DNA of 64,000 bases from Hofstenia miamia (lineage: Eukaryota; Xenacoelomorpha; Acoela): NCBI GenBank assembly GCA_004352715.1, contig SCFE01000006.1:784360-848359 (forward strand), in the 5' to 3' direction. The position numbers and the translations under genes are program-made. The notes under the pieces were generated by a model that saw nothing but the letters and a program-made list of their open reading frames with translations, had not been told where the DNA came from and ran no database searches. This document shows positions 12,367 to 25,625 of the stretch, piece after piece; the stretch's first letter is position 1, and each line of letters opens with the position of its first letter.

Positions 12367-12531
12367 CTCTAAAGTTGTCCATCGTCTAAGCTCATGCATA
12401 CTAGCTGTAGGGGATGCGGAAATCAAGGTTTGTGCCAACTCCCGCACATCTTTGAATGAGACAAAGATATCATCACAGAAGATAATTTGCAGAATACTGC
12501 TAGCAATTTGCACATGTGCTTGAATGATATG
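12367..12531 (-). CDS. Candidate internal exon of an unrecognised gene
   Basis: A polypyrimidine acceptor (CCCTTGTTCTGTAG, AG at 12533-12532) precedes a 165-base stretch that is open as 55 whole codons. It ends at a consensus donor (GAG then GTAAGG, GT at 12366-12365). The peptide is rich in Ala, Ser, Leu and charged residues (for example VQIASSILQIIFCDD and FKDVRELAQTLISASP) and looks like real coding sequence. I do not recognise the family. Its phase does not fit the GPCR exon at 11338-11605, so it is either a separate minus-strand gene or is joined through an unseen exon. Confidence 0.45.
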
Positions 12532-12659
12532 CTACAGAACAAGGGAAATCATTTCGAAGAACTACTATTACCTTTAGATAAGCGCCATACGTAAACGTAA
12601 TTCTTTACAACAGTATGTGTTTCACTAATATTTGCCATTTTCTTTACTATATTGCCGAC

Positions 12660-13195
12660 TTATATATATATNNNNNNNNNNNNNNNNNNNNNNNNNNNNN
12701 NNNNNNNNNNNNNNNNNNNNNNNNNNNNNNNNNNNNNNNNNNNNNNNNNNNNNNNNNNNNNNNNNNNNNNNNNNNNNNNNNNNNNNNNNNNNNNNNNNNN
12801 NNNNNNNNNNNNNNNNNNNNNNNNNNNNNNNNNNNNNNNNNNNNNNNNNNNNNNNNNNNNNNNNNNNNNNNNNNNNNNNNNNNNNNNNNNNNNNNNNNNN
12901 NNNNNNNNNNNNNNNNNNNNNNNNNNNNNNNNNNNNNNNNNNNNNNNNNNNNNNNNNNNNNNNNNNNNNNNNNNNNATATATATATATATATATATATAT
13001 AATTACTAGATAGATAGATAAGTAGATAGATAGATTTGCATTATTGTATCTTCATAAACATGACAGATAATAGATAAAAAAATACAAAGTGGTTAATCTA
13101 AACCTAAATTATACAATTACATATATATATATATACATATATAAATACATATATATATATATATATATATAAATATATATTTGTATATATGTGTT
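12660..13195. repeat. (TA)n with gap, (GATA)n and interrupted (TA)n cluster
   Basis: TA runs flank N 12672-12976. GATA/TAGA repeats follow at about 13008-13036, then further TA-rich microsatellite at 13120-13190 with ACATATA interruptions. Confidence 0.9.
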
Positions 13196-13199
13196 TTTG

Positions 13200-14755
13200 T
13201 AGATTGCAAAGAGCTACTGAAAAGATTAAAATGAAACTAAATTTAATGAAATTAGAAATAATTTAGTGATAGAGTAAATTGAAATAAATAAGTTCCTCTA
13301 ATAGTATTAGTATATATTAACTCGACATTTTGTTAAAAATAAATCAATTTAATCACTTACCGAGTAAAGAGAAACCTAGATGAATTCTTACTTTGATGGA
13401 ATAATTACTTGAATGAATATATTGTTAAAACAAATTAAATATATACTAGCTTTGACAAGCGATGTACTTCAAAAGTACATTGAAACATCTTAAAAGTACT
13501 TATGAAAAGAGTCTTGTGGCATAATTATATCTTTAAATCAATAAAAGATTAAGATTCTCTCCATTTAAAGCTATGTTCTGCTTTTGGTATATTAAATGTA
13601 TTCAAGATTTCAAGATAGCTATAAGAAATTCAATTGCTATTATTTAGGATTTCAGGCCTGAATAGGCTAATTTTTAAATTAGTGCTGATTAGTTAAATGA
13701 ATTTTAATAACTTTTTTACAGTTTTTCCCCCAACTTCCCCTAATCACTGCATTCCAGTTGGTTGGTTAATGAAAAGTCACGCACCCAGATTCGGACCCGC
13801 AGTCAAGTGAATAAAGATTTCAACATATTTTTCTAGTTTCAAATTTATGACAAAAATCTATCATATTTTACAACAAATATTTTCTTCTATTGGTAAGCAA
13901 ATTGGTGTAGCTATTTTTGCGTGTTTTTATTTTAAGACTTCCTAAAGGTGCGTACCTAAACATTATGATAAAAAATGTATGCTGCTAAGAAACACAGACA
14001 TCAGAAAAAATAGCTAAGTTAAAAAATCCTGTATACTTCAAACTTAGAATCAAAATAGAATTTTTGGCAGTGATCACAACTTAAATTTCATAGAGAATGC
14101 AGTAATTAACAGGCATTTATTTATAAAAATATATTTATGCCTCAACAAATACACATAAAATTTAGAAAATATATATATCATCAAACCAAATTTCTAATGG
14201 TTAGTGATTAGTATGCGCAGGCGTTGTATTGGTATACATAAATATATTTAAACAAAAGGCTTGCAAAATTGGGGTTCTGAAAGTAATAATTGTGTAGATA
14301 ACAAATATCCTCAAAAATACTAAGATATACGAAATAAAATTTAAGTTCATACAAAATGTATCACACCAATTATTTTCAGATATTTAACGAATGAGGCCAC
14401 AAATAATTATAAATGAGCACTCCTCGTTTTAATTCGATTTTGAGTTGTGCTGCTAAGATAAGTAATAGAAAATTTAACATAAACTAGTGAGCAAATCACC
14501 AATAATTATGTAGGATTCTTGAGAGTCAATGATGCTTAATTTAATCAGTGAATAGATAAATTAGATTTGATTGAACATTGTTAGATTTTATTCATTCTAC
14601 ACATAACAAACACCTATATCGCCTAGCTTTGCAATTGATAATATTTTTGCACAGATACTACATAGAGCAAATACTCACTGTATAGATTTATAAACAATTG
14701 CATTGTTAATTGTTCTTTTTATAAAAAATCCTCTAACAAACTGTATAATATTTAA
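13200..14755. other. Unassigned AT-rich sequence
   Basis: No open frame of note and no repeat structure recognised. Confidence 0.5.
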
Positions 14756-14759
14756 AAAT

Positions 14760-15985
14760 TTTCTCGCAGAATAGGTCCTTCTGCATCATGACAGCTTGTA
14801 GGAATCGCAAGAAGTTTCCGCAAAAAATGCCTTCGCTAAAATATTAAAAGGCTCACTATGCAATCAAATATACGCCTATTTAAAGCACAGTAATATATTT
14901 TTCCCAATCCATACATTAGATGCCAAACTCATTTTAAGAGAAACAACAAGATGATATTTAAGCAAGAATGTAACTAGTAGTATTTCCTTTCTTGACTTAG
15001 TAAAGCTTTTGACAGTTTGTGTCTTGAAATCCTTCAACATAAACTATCTAACTATAGCTTTAGCATTACATCTAGAAAATAAATTAATAGCTTCTTAAAT
15101 ACCCGAGTACAGAGTTGAAATTGTTAACTCGTATTTAAGTCTTTAGTTATTGAGAAAGGTGTATTGGGAATTATTCTCTTTACTTTGTGTATCAATGATA
15201 TGCCTAGTTGCATTAAATATGTTGATGTTGAAATTTTACCATAAACCCTGATGCTACATGTATTGTAAGTAAAAGTATATGCCCGTACTCAGCAACAATA
15301 AAAACTTGAGAACAAAATCCATTCATTGTATTCAGTAATAATATTGACTCATTTAAAATGCAATGTTTCACAAAGTCCTTAACATTGGAGTTTTTAGGGA
15401 TCAGCACCAATTCTACAAGCCACCACACTCAAATATTCAAGTCTTTAAATAGATCACAGTAATCTTGATTCTCAAAATTTCATTGGTGACAAAGTATAAA
15501 AAAATCAGAATAGACTTGCAATGCGTTCGAGAATTTAGAAGGTTTACTAAAAGTATACATCTGATTTCTCTCTTTTTATGAGTCACTTTGTGCATGTTTG
15601 CACCATATTGACGAACTTACATATAAAAAATCAATAGCGAATAAATACAACTGAAAACTGGTGCATCTGAACAATGTTCTGAATCATCAAAAAAATTAAA
15701 TGTCAAAATTGACTAAACTTATGTTTGCTACATAATATATACCGGCGTGTTAGTTATTAATAAATTAGAGCTCTTTTATAAATGGCTGAAACTCAATTTA
15801 TGTTCCAAAGCAGGAACCAATAATGTAAAGGTGAACACTCGCGCATAGGATAATTTGTTGCTATCTTGTATGATTAGATCTTGGAACAAATTACCAATAT
15901 CAGTTCAACTTTTACAAAAAACTAATTAAGAGTTGATTAGCAAATCAACTAAAACGTATTATGGCATGACCCAGGGCTTCGCGCT
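14760..15985 (+). pseudogene. CR1/jockey-like LINE reverse transcriptase relic
   Basis: Reading across frameshifts, the plus strand shows RT motif A (LDL, then KAFDSLCLEILQHKL near 14990-15050). Motif B is degraded to GVLGIILFTLCINDMPSC (about 15155-15215). A post-catalytic EFLGIST phrase lies near 15390, and the C-terminal IRSWNKLPISVQ phrase typical of these LINEs lies near 15870-15910. The order and spacing match the RT half of a non-LTR retrotransposon. Many stops and shifts make it dead. The catalytic ADD box is not readable. Confidence 0.7.
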
Positions 15986-16769
15986 TTAAAGGATTCCGCA
16001 TGTAAATGACAAATTAGCTTACGAACATTTTTGTACAACAACTTTATTTTAAAATTAGCATTAAAATAATTCATTGGGAATTAATTTAAAAGTACTAATC
16101 ATTTTAAATGTTTCATTCTAAATTTAGCAAAAACTTTATAATCAAAATTGCATATAGATTATCAATATGCATTTATACGAACGCTAAAACATAGGGCTTG
16201 GTTTTCGTAAATGAAGTATTAAGCAAAAGTAGTTTGATGTATTGAATGTCTGGCACAATTTGAACCATTTTCGGAAGATCATTTATCTCACGTGGGGGAT
16301 ATTGCTAATATAAGCCAGTGTGTCATATTTATCTTCTACAGTATGTAATTTATTCATTTATGCAATTGTACAGTATTTAATATAAGAACAACAAAATTCT
16401 ATAGTATTAGAGCAGATTCAAATCAAAACATCTATCATTGTGATAAATTAACAGTTATTATGCGCAATCTAAAAGACATATATATAAAACCATTTATATA
16501 ACCTTTTGAAATTCATTTGAATTTTTGATTATGATAGAACAAAATTTGGTATTAGAAACTTTAAATTTCCGTGTTCAACACACTCTTTGAATTTAATGGG
16601 CTTATTTTGTGCAGATGCTGCTTCATTTTTTTCCCTTTTGATCAGAAATTCTAGAATTTTTTCATCTACATATAGGTTGGAACTACTGATACAAAGCAGT
16701 TATGTGAACTGTTGTCTGGAATGTATGCAAAAGGGAAATGGTGGAATGTTCCCCGTAAGGTTTTCAATA

Positions 16770-16935
16770 CTTGTTTTTATTGGCTAAATAGAAAATGTTT
16801 GGCAAAGAATTTTAAAACTGATGAAATGCATTTTTAGGATATATTTTTCAATATTTTCAAAATTTTGGTCTCTCACTTGGTCACGACTAAGGTGTCCCTC
16901 GTCAGAAGACTCTGTGTACTCCCTTGACTGTTGTG
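16770..16935. repeat. Dispersed repeat, copy 1 (shared with 18350-18490)
   Basis: It shares TATTGGCTAAAT, a TGCATTTTTAGG segment, and a TTGGTCACGACTAAG…TCTGTGTACTCCCTTG segment in the same order with the copy at 18350-18490. Heavily diverged, probably a transposon fragment. Confidence 0.5.
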
Positions 16936-18293
16936 AAACCATTAACAACTATGTGATGCTCTGCTCGATGGCATGCAAAATGCAAACTACATTAGAATTT
17001 TAAATAAATATGTTCAGCATTGGCAAGGATAATAATTTAACAAATTTAACAAATAATGTATAATCATCACTGAACTCTAAATGAAAATTTTGAAGCAGCA
17101 TTACATTGCCTTCTCTGAAATTTATATACGTGTTCGATTCATTGCAACAAGCATATCTTCTCAATCAAAAACTTATTGATCTTAAAACATATTTTTCTTA
17201 TGCGATACAATAGTCTGCTTGATAAATTCAACAAGAAAAACATTTGAAGATTAAAAGGAAAACCACGATACTAGTCAGTACCATTGCTATTTGTCCGATT
17301 AAAAAGACAACAAAAGCAAAAACATGCTGATATTTGCTGATATTGAAAATAAAGAGTTATTTTTAGTTAAAGTGCAATTTAGAGTTGGAAGTATTTTTGA
17401 TTTTTGAAGTGCTAAAACTGTAATACAAGAAAAATCTATAATCTAAATACTAAATTTAAAATTATGTATAAAATAGCAAAAGCAGTGAAATGTGCATATA
17501 AAAATAAGCATTACTTAGACCTCTATCATGTAGATGACTTTACTACTGAATTAATAAAATTTTCAAAGTAATTATCTAATCTTGATGGCTTGGCTTCTCC
17601 TGTTTGGACGTAGTGTTGTTGACAAATTTTCTAAATAATGGCATTGCATTTCGACTATTTTAATTACTACTACAGATAGAGAACGATTTTTTCTAATCAA
17701 AAAAATAAGAAAAATTTAATGCGTTTCATTAGCCAATATAAATTGTGAAATTTGTCTCTACTGGCTATCGACCTTCATATAATCATAAATAATTTTTAAA
17801 ATGCAGAGTTGGAAAAAAGTGCTCTTATAAGAATAATTTTAATAATTGCAGTTAATAAATAGAACATAGCTGTTGCATTCTTTATTGGTAACTTAATAGA
17901 AATTATGATATATGAAATATATTTTCCCAATGTCATGCTTTGTATGTGAATCATTATATATTTTTTTTAAAAAAACATTATTATATTGTCACACACATAA
18001 TATTCTCACATTTGTACAACGAAATAGTTGTTCCTCTTAAGCTTTTTAATTTAAAAACAATTACCATAAAATAGTGGTTGGGATGAAGACAAACCTGAAG
18101 TACCATATTAGCTAATTTCATCCCAAGCAGAAAAATAAATTCTATGAAGATTCTTTGTTATTATTTCAGTAGATTTATGTGGTCTGGTCCAACAATGCCG
18201 AAGCCACCATATTTAAAAAGCAGAAAACGTTTACTTTTCATAAAGTTAGTTGATTTCAAATCTAGATGGCCCTCATTCAGGCGAATGTGATTA

Positions 18294-18490
18294 CCAGTGG
18301 CGTAGGAAAGTAGGAACATGTTTGGTATATCCTCATCAGCTTTTCAAAAGTGACTTTGATTGGCTAAATCAAAAAATTTTTGTTTAAAAAATGAAAAATA
18401 TAAAAGCTAAGCTCGTGATATGCATTTTTAGGGACTCTTCGCCCCGCTGTTGGTCATGACTAAGAATTCAGAAAATCCTGCGTATACCCT
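18294..18490. repeat. Dispersed repeat, copy 2, with a hAT-like end CAGTGGCGTAG
   Basis: It starts with CAGTGGCGTAG, a sequence typical of hAT MITE termini, followed by the blocks shared with 16770-16935 (ATTGGCTAAAT, TGCATTTTTAGG, TTGGTCATGACTAAG). No matching far end or target duplication was found, so it is probably truncated. Confidence 0.45.
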
Positions 18491-18992
18491 TGCAGATTAA
18501 CATTTCTATAACCTTTTTTATCTGAATTAAGTGGTTCTGCCGACTTGAAGGCAATTTGATATTTTTAGCCATCGTCATCTAGTAGATTCATTGCAGTTTC
18601 TATTACAATTAAATGTTTCGTTATTTTATTTAAGCCCTAGGGTTTTCCACCAAGTTTTTAGGGGCGCTAACAAAACAAATATCGACATTTTAGAAGGATA
18701 GATTCAAGCGATAGGAAATATCAGACCTTGATTTATCTGGCATTGCATTAGCAATTCCATGTTCTCATTCTATGAACAATTTTGGTCTTTCCAGTATTTT
18801 CCATCATCAACATTTTAGATTTTTCAAACAGTATTTGGACAGAAATTTTTTGAAATTTCTAATATGCTAGCATGGAAAAATGCATAGGCTGTGACAAACT
18901 TGCAATTATGTATTTTGTATGACAATGTATATTGAAAATTAACAAGACAGTTGTTTTAAGGAACATGTAGCAATTATATATATATATATATA

Positions 18993-19035
<43 letters not shown>

Positions 19036-19707
19036 ATATATGTTAGTTGATTTCTTTCTTGCTCTATTATTCATCTTACTGTTAAAACCCCTTTTTGTAG
19101 CCTGACGAAAGATTTCTTCCTGTTCATCATTAAAGACTTTTACTATTGTGGGAAAATTATAGCATTAATTAAAAAATGACCTTTTCATAATTAAATAGGT
19201 AAAACGCATTCATAATTCATACTAAACGAAATATAGTAACTTAAGTGAAATATAAATCCAAAATTCACAATGTTTGGTAGCAATTGATCAATAAATTCAA
19301 AATGAATTTCATCCCACGTGACTACCTAAGTATATTTATGGAACACACTTTCAGAAATTAGACCGATTTTGTGACATTAAAAAACTGCTTCAAAACTGCA
19401 TTTAAATTCTGAAATCCAAATATAAATTGCTTTACCAGTCCCAAAATAATTTGAACAGTTTTTGCACAATATTATTTTCTTTCTTGAGAGTTTGAAGTTA
19501 GTTGGGAAATTTTTTAAATACTGATTTTATAATTTTAAATATTTTTCTCTAAACTTCGATTCCCAAAAAAGTAGCAATATGTGGTGGCGTACCAAATTTA
19601 CAGACCATTCTAAAAAAAATTTTGCAACTGCTGTACTTTAATACAAGTGAAAGTTTTTGTTATTCAAAAAAATACACATGCACATCAGGAACTGCTTACA
19701 CTATAGA

Positions 19708-19755
<48 letters not shown>

Positions 19756-20420
19756 ATTTTTAAAATTTTCTTTTGAATTTTTGCTTCAATAGCTTATTCA
19801 AAAAACTGTCTTGGGCATTGCTAAGCTATTCCAGTTTCTTAAGTTTCACATTGTCCACAAGCAGTATGATATTCAATCAATGATGTCCCATATCAAACAC
19901 AGAGAATAATGGTCAAAAGAGTACAGATAATTTTTTTTAATAAACATAGAATTCAATATTTTATTTCCCTAAAGTGAAATACTATATATAAAAATTTATT
20001 GAAAAGAGTTGTTTCAAAAGAACACCATGGAAGCTTTGTATTTGCTTCTCTCACACTTCGAATTTCCAGTTTATACTGATTAACTAAATATCAATTTGCA
20101 AAAATGGTTATTTCTATTTCCATTAAATTCATTTTCGAATTTTATTTATAGCAAAATAGAATGACTACGTTTAATTTCTAAAATGAATGCTGGCTTGACA
20201 TATTTTTAGGAAATTTGTTTCATGTTTAATAAAGAAGTTTTATGTAGTTTTATTCTTAAAATTCTTTTTATTAAATATAAAATATCTTCAAGTAAATCAT
20301 ATTTCCAATGCATTTTTTTTATTACGACGGATATGCAAACCAAAGGTGAAAGCTGGTAGTTTTGATTGGCCCGATATCCAAACCCATGAGCTTTCTCAAA
20401 ATTTTTGCTTACATCGGTTA

Positions 20421-20579
20421 ATGTCGTCTTTCAAAAGACGGCTCTCGTACTCCAAATATTTTTACCTTGGTTCATGTAGTCTTTCAAATGTTGGCTCTCG
20501 TAGTCCACATATTTTTCCTTTGGGCCATGTAGTCTTTCAAACATTTGCTCTCGTAATTCACATAATTTTACCTTGGTTT
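20421..20579. repeat. 53-bp minisatellite, three tandem copies
   Basis: Units start at 20421, 20474 and 20527, an exact 53-base period, each with ATGT.GTCTTTCAAA…GCTCTCGTA. Because 53 is not a multiple of three, the open frame running through it is not a repeated protein. Confidence 0.85.
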
Positions 20580-20594
20580 GCAGTCGACACATAA

Positions 20595-23500
20595 ATTAAT
20601 TTTTACTAAAACCCAAAGCAAAAACTAGAAAAATAGAAATTGTATGGGAAAAAACAAAAAAATCAACATTAATAAGAGCCTGATGATATGCATAAAAATG
20701 ATTTAAAACATTTTGTTTCCCCAGAAGAATTGCTTGGAGTTTTTGACAAAATTTTGTCATTTTTTCGGCACTTCACACTTCCGCGCTTGATATACACTTG
20801 AATTATAAATTAAATCTTTCAGGGTATAAGCTTAGTTTAGTTATAAGTCCTAAATATTCTATATAGCGCAATTCTATAAGTATTTCCAAAATATATTTTG
20901 GAATTTTTCAACATTTGTATACATTTTCTTTGCCGTAATTATCTTATAATATATTGTCCACGGAAAACAAACTTCTACGGAGATAATATTCAGCAACGCA
21001 ATCCGTATTTATAGAGCGTTTTTGCTTAATTGTTATTTTATGATGGTTTCATTCGACATTAGGAAAGTAATAAAGTTGAAGATATAAGGAATGGGTGGTC
21101 AATGGCGTTAACTTTTAGATTATTTTTCTAATCTTTCATTGTCCCGTTGGAGAGTCTGGTTACATCTAATTCCTTTTTGCTGCTCGCTAATAGGATAAAT
21201 TTTCGAGAACTCCCTGGTGTTTACACATCAGGAAGTTAATTAATTATATTTAATTCTCTTTAAATCCATAATTACCCAGCTTTTGTTCTGAAATAGAGAA
21301 GACTTTTCATTTAAATGTCCTACAGAGATAGAAAAGCGCAAATACACCTATGTATTTAATTAGAAGCCTCCACATAAAATTGCACTACATGAATTTCAGA
21401 AATAAAATTTTTAAATATAGTAAAAAAACATTATATTAATTTAATATTTTATTGATAAAGTACATGCCATATAAACATATACAGGTTTGTTAAATTAATA
21501 ATATTGTATGGAAGCGTGTAATAATAAGTTTTATCAACTAGCAAAATATTAGATTAACATTGTAATATTTCATAAAACTACAATAAATTTTTTAAATGCT
21601 TGTCACCTCCTACATCCATGCTCTAAATCCCAAATGACACTTCTTAGTTTTTTAGGACTGTAATTTGGAGGCCTTTTGATAAATACATTTGATTTCGGAG
21701 TCTCTCAAATCCACAGAACATTTCGAATTCTTGACACATTCTCATTAAAATATTTAAAAATTGAGGTCTTTGTTGATAATTATTTGCTTCTGAATTTCAA
21801 TCACGCAAATTTAGCAGTGATTTCATGATACGATGAAGATTAGCAGTTGGGATATTTGCTTCCTGACTAATATGATGAAGTGAAGTTCGACAATCAAATT
21901 GTTCCCCAACACTATCACACCTTTTTACTTTCATCGATTAAGCTGGTTTTCATGTTCTTCATTATAAAAAGAATAGATTCTGTTGATCATTTATTATACT
22001 GTTTTCAATTTTGTTTTACTTTATTGCAGTTGCTGGAGAATTCCTATTTGCATAGCAACAACGTTATCAATTTTTTAACATCTCAAACTCAAGTCAATAC
22101 CAAACTTCAAATTTGCAGCTAGACCTAAAGTAAAAAAGTTATCTGAAAAATATCTATACAAAATTCCTTTGTTAATCTTTTAATTTGTATGTTAATTATT
22201 TGCATGCATTAATATATTTTCTAATGAATATAAATCTTGCACTGGTTTTTTAAAAATATCTATATTTAGTTTTGCTCCAAATTTCCTCATACAATTTTCT
22301 GTACTGTCTCACTCAAGGAAATCTAATTCTCATTTCCTCTTTCAATTTTGACGAGAGCATAAAAGCACTCCCCTGAAAAAATATTTAATCATTAGATAAG
22401 TGTTGTGTTACATATCCCTGTCTACTTATTCTGTGCTGTTTCTTTAAGATGAAGAAATTTGCAGATATATTAAGAAGCCAAAGCAGTTCTTTGTAAAGCA
22501 TTTAATGGAAATTATTAAAATATTCGGAATTTGTTTAAATCTTGAGAGAGTCATTTTGCATTTAACTTGCAAATATGAAAAACAATTGGTTACGCCATCT
22601 TTTGGATAAAATTTGTACGTTATGAGTCCAATGAATTCTATTGTGATGATTTGAATAACTGTTATAAATAAATCCTACCTATGGCCATGGACCAGACAAA
22701 ACCTAAAGCTAAAATGTATCTAATAAAACTAAAAAGCGATATCAAACAGCTATATCCAATGGGTAATAACTCTTGATAAACGCGAATTTTAGTGGCAATA
22801 AGAACATCTACAACCTATATTGGAGTTGTTTTCCACAACTGAGAGGATATTGGGTCTGAAAGTATGTTAGCATCTTATCGACTCAAAGATATATATTTGC
22901 AGTTTTTTGTTGTCTGCACAAAATTTGTGTTATTTTTATTGGGATACTTAATTATTTTGAAAACATTGTCTTAATTTATTGCTGCAACAACAAAACTAAA
23001 GAATACGCAAATTGCAGCTTACATGCAGAAATGGAGATAACGATCTCTAAGTTTTTATTTCCATTTCAACAGTTATCAATAGATCATAGATCTCATTCAG
23101 ACACACAATTGCTTATTTCAAATTTTATCCTGAGATCTTCTTTGAAATTGTTGACAATAGGGTATATCTCGAATTTCCCACCAAATGACTGTAAAGGAGC
23201 TTCGTTCTGTATCATTCTAGTAATGTTTGGATTTTCAGACATGGCTTCGATTTTTTTTAAATTATATTCGTATTCTTCATATTATATTTTAAAAATCCTT
23301 AGGGAGAGTTTTTTTCTTGTATCAGAAGTTAGTTTGTCATATGTTTCTACCAATATGAAACAGACTCACAACTCCGGCACAAGTAGCAGTCCTGTCAGGA
23401 GTGCTTCCACATTGGCCCTGTCTGTTCACTACAAACTAAAAAGACAGACGTATGCATAAAGTTTACAGGGCTGCGTTTCGTTCACCATGGATTTAACGTC

Positions 23501-24240
23501 GAGGGAATGCGCATAGCCAATGTTACGGTTTTGACCCTCGCGTTTCTAAAGGCATCTTTATGTAAGGAATGAATGCCATATTAGAAATCTTATGAAATTA
23601 AGTAAGTTTAGCTTCTGAAGTATTGTAGCTTAATTTACAAAGCTCCTTTACCTTTCTCCCAATAATTTTGCCAGCCGATGCGAGGATTTTCGAATGAATC
23701 CCACGAGAACATCGTTTCAACTACGTCCTTGATTCAAACTCATCTTGAAACAACATCTATATAAAATTCTTAAGAGATATACATTTTATTTAAGTAAGTG
23801 CTTAAAATAAACAATGTGTTTTTCAATATTCCCGAGCATAAATGTGCTTAGTTTTAGGTGAGGGTTAGGGTTACATGAGAAATATAAGTTTTGCGTCCCA
23901 AATTTTGATGCAAATCTCGCCTATGAAATATGTCGTAAAATACATTGAAAAGAATGCTGCATAGATTTTCGTTTATGAATCTAGACTGCTGGTATTTAAC
24001 AGTCAACTCAAACATCATCACATGATAAATGATAAGGCAACCCTTGATTCTAAACTGGAGAAGAATCATACTTGGAAAGATACAGAAAATAAAAATGGAA
24101 AAATATGAATTTGTTTTCTTAAAACCTAATGTAAACTTTTCTATATAGTTTAGCTATATTTGTGCATTTTATAATCTTGATCAATGTTTAAGTTATTTGA
24201 CAGAGTAAACTAGACATTAGAACAATTTATCAGAATTAAT
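20595..24240. other. Unassigned AT-rich sequence upstream of tubulin
   Basis: No confident gene. Two weak coding-like stretches occur on the minus strand: a helix-turn-helix-like phrase at about 21700-21890, and a 60-codon open stretch at about 23100-23280. Neither has a recognisable family or splice signals. A short TTAGGG-like doublet is at 23864-23875. Confidence 0.4.
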
Positions 24241-24287
24241 CGTTACTCAAACATTATAGGCAAATAAAGCAGCCAGCAAGAGGAATA

Positions 24288-25625
24288 ATGCGTGAAATAA
24301 TACATCTCCAAGCAGGTCAATGCGGAAACCAAATTGGCACGAAATTCTGGGAGATAATTTCAGAAGAGCATGGTTTAAATAATGATGGAATCTATGAAGG
24401 TGATAATGAATCTCTTCAATTGGGAAGAATGAGCGTGTATTACAATGAAGCATCAAACGAAAAATACGTGCCAAGAGCAATTCTTGTTGATCTTGAACCC
24501 GGTACAATGGATACGATTAAAGCTAGTAAACTTGGAAAACAGTTTCATCCCGATAACTTCATATTTGGACAAAATGGGGCCGGTAACAACTGGGCCAAAG
24601 GGCATTACACTGAAGGAGCTGAACTTGTCGACACTGTAATTGATGCTATTCGACGTGAATCTGAGAGGTGTGATTGTCTCCAAGGATTTCAATTGACTCA
24701 CTCATTGGGTGGAGGTACGGGTTCAGGTATGGGAACTTTACTGATTTCTAAGATTCGAGAGGAATATCCAGATCGAATAATGAATACATATTCTGTTGTG
24801 CCTTCTCCTCAAGTTTCAGAAACAGTTGTTGAACCGTACAATGCAACACTGTCCGTTCATCAACTAGTAGAAAATACGGACATAACGCATTGCATTGACA
24901 ATGAAGCTCTGTACAATATTTGCATACGTACTTTAAAATTGCCGAAACCAAGTTATGGTGACTTGAACCACTTGGTATCTCAATCAATTAGTGGTGCTAC
25001 AACATGCCTTCGATTTCCTGGACAGTTGAACGCGGATTTGCGAAAGCTCGCTGTTAATATGGTACCTTTCGTTCGACTGCATTTCTTTTTAACTGGATTC
25101 TCGCCACTTACTTCACGAGCAAATTTAAGTTTCAGATCAATGAAAGTTTCGGAGTTGATTCAGCAAATGTTTGACACTAAAAATATTATGGCAGCGTGTG
25201 ATCCAAGTAGAGGTCGCTATTTAACTGTAGCTGGAATATTTCGCGGGAAGATTTCCACAAGGGAAGTCGAAGAACAAATCTTGAATCTTCAAACGAGAAC
25301 CAGCGCAAATTTTGTGCATTGGATTCCTAATAATATAAAAACAGCTGTGTGTGATATTCCACCAAAGGGGCTGAAAATGAGTGGAACCTTCATTGGAAAC
25401 TCGACTAGTATTCAAGATTTGTTTAGAAGAGTTGGTGAACAGTTCTCAGTAATGTTTAGAAGAAAGGCGTTCTTACATTGGTACACTGGAGAGGGAATGG
25501 ATGAAATGGAATTTTGTGAAGCTGAAAGTAATATGAATGACTTAGTTTATGAGTACCAACAATATGAAAGCGTACAAGATGAAGAAGAAATGTATGAGGA
25601 AGAAGAACAAGGTGAAGTCAGTTAA
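24288..25625 (+). CDS. Beta-tubulin, divergent, single exon
   Basis: Complete 445-residue beta-tubulin, the normal family length, that would pair with alpha-tubulin in GTP-binding microtubule heterodimers. It begins MREI, the N-terminal tetrapeptide used for tubulin mRNA autoregulation. It has [10 protein letters not shown] at 8-17, the signature GGGTGSG at about 140-147, WIPNN, and an acidic C-terminal tail ([14 protein letters not shown]). It is clearly more divergent than housekeeping beta-tubulins: MVPFVRL in place of [16 protein letters not shown] in place of FFMPGFAPL, and many changes around the M-loop and C-terminal helices. The frame has no intron and no defect, and its GC content is higher than the flanks, which indicates purifying selection. 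An acceptor-like TTATAG occurs about 30 bases upstream, so a 5' UTR intron is possible. A testis- or cilium-restricted isotype or a retained retrogene are both plausible inferences. Confidence 0.97.
   Translation: MREIIHLQAGQCGNQIGTKFWEIISEEHGLNNDGIYEGDNESLQLGRMSVYYNEASNEKYVPRAILVDLEPGTMDTIKASKLGKQFHPDNFIFGQNGAGNNWAKGHYTEGAELVDTVIDAIRRESERCDCLQGFQLTHSLGGGTGSGMGTLLISKIREEYPDRIMNTYSVVPSPQVSETVVEPYNATLSVHQLVENTDITHCIDNEALYNICIRTLKLPKPSYGDLNHLVSQSISGATTCLRFPGQLNADLRKLAVNMVPFVRLHFFLTGFSPLTSRANLSFRSMKVSELIQQMFDTKNIMAACDPSRGRYLTVAGIFRGKISTREVEEQILNLQTRTSANFVHWIPNNIKTAVCDIPPKGLKMSGTFIGNSTSIQDLFRRVGEQFSVMFRRKAFLHWYTGEGMDEMEFCEAESNMNDLVYEYQQYESVQDEEEMYEEEEQGEVS

Larger units (their letters stand above)
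15990..20420. other. Mostly unassigned AT-rich sequence with TA tracts
   Basis: No gene is supported. TA microsatellites lie at about 18975-19040 and 19709-19748. A dispersed repeat pair is listed separately. Confidence 0.5.

Noticed and set aside
13741-13810. tRNA-like B-box resemblance (GATTCGGACCC)
   Set aside because: No A box at the right distance and no cloverleaf fold could be drawn.
20346-20594. 82-codon frame over the minisatellite
   Set aside because: The 53-base repeat period breaks codon phase and no domain is visible.
21700-21890. Minus-strand helix-turn-helix-like phrase (SLHHISQEANIPTANLHRIM)
   Set aside because: Resembles a transposase DNA-binding helix pair, but no catalytic region or inverted ends were seen nearby.
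23031-23459. 142-codon plus-strand frame
   Set aside because: Composition is Ser/Phe/Leu-rich with no domain. The minus strand looks at least as coding-like, but neither has splice signals or a family match.
23864-23875. TTAGGG-like doublet (GGGTTAGGGTTA)
   Set aside because: Two units only, too short for an interstitial telomere.
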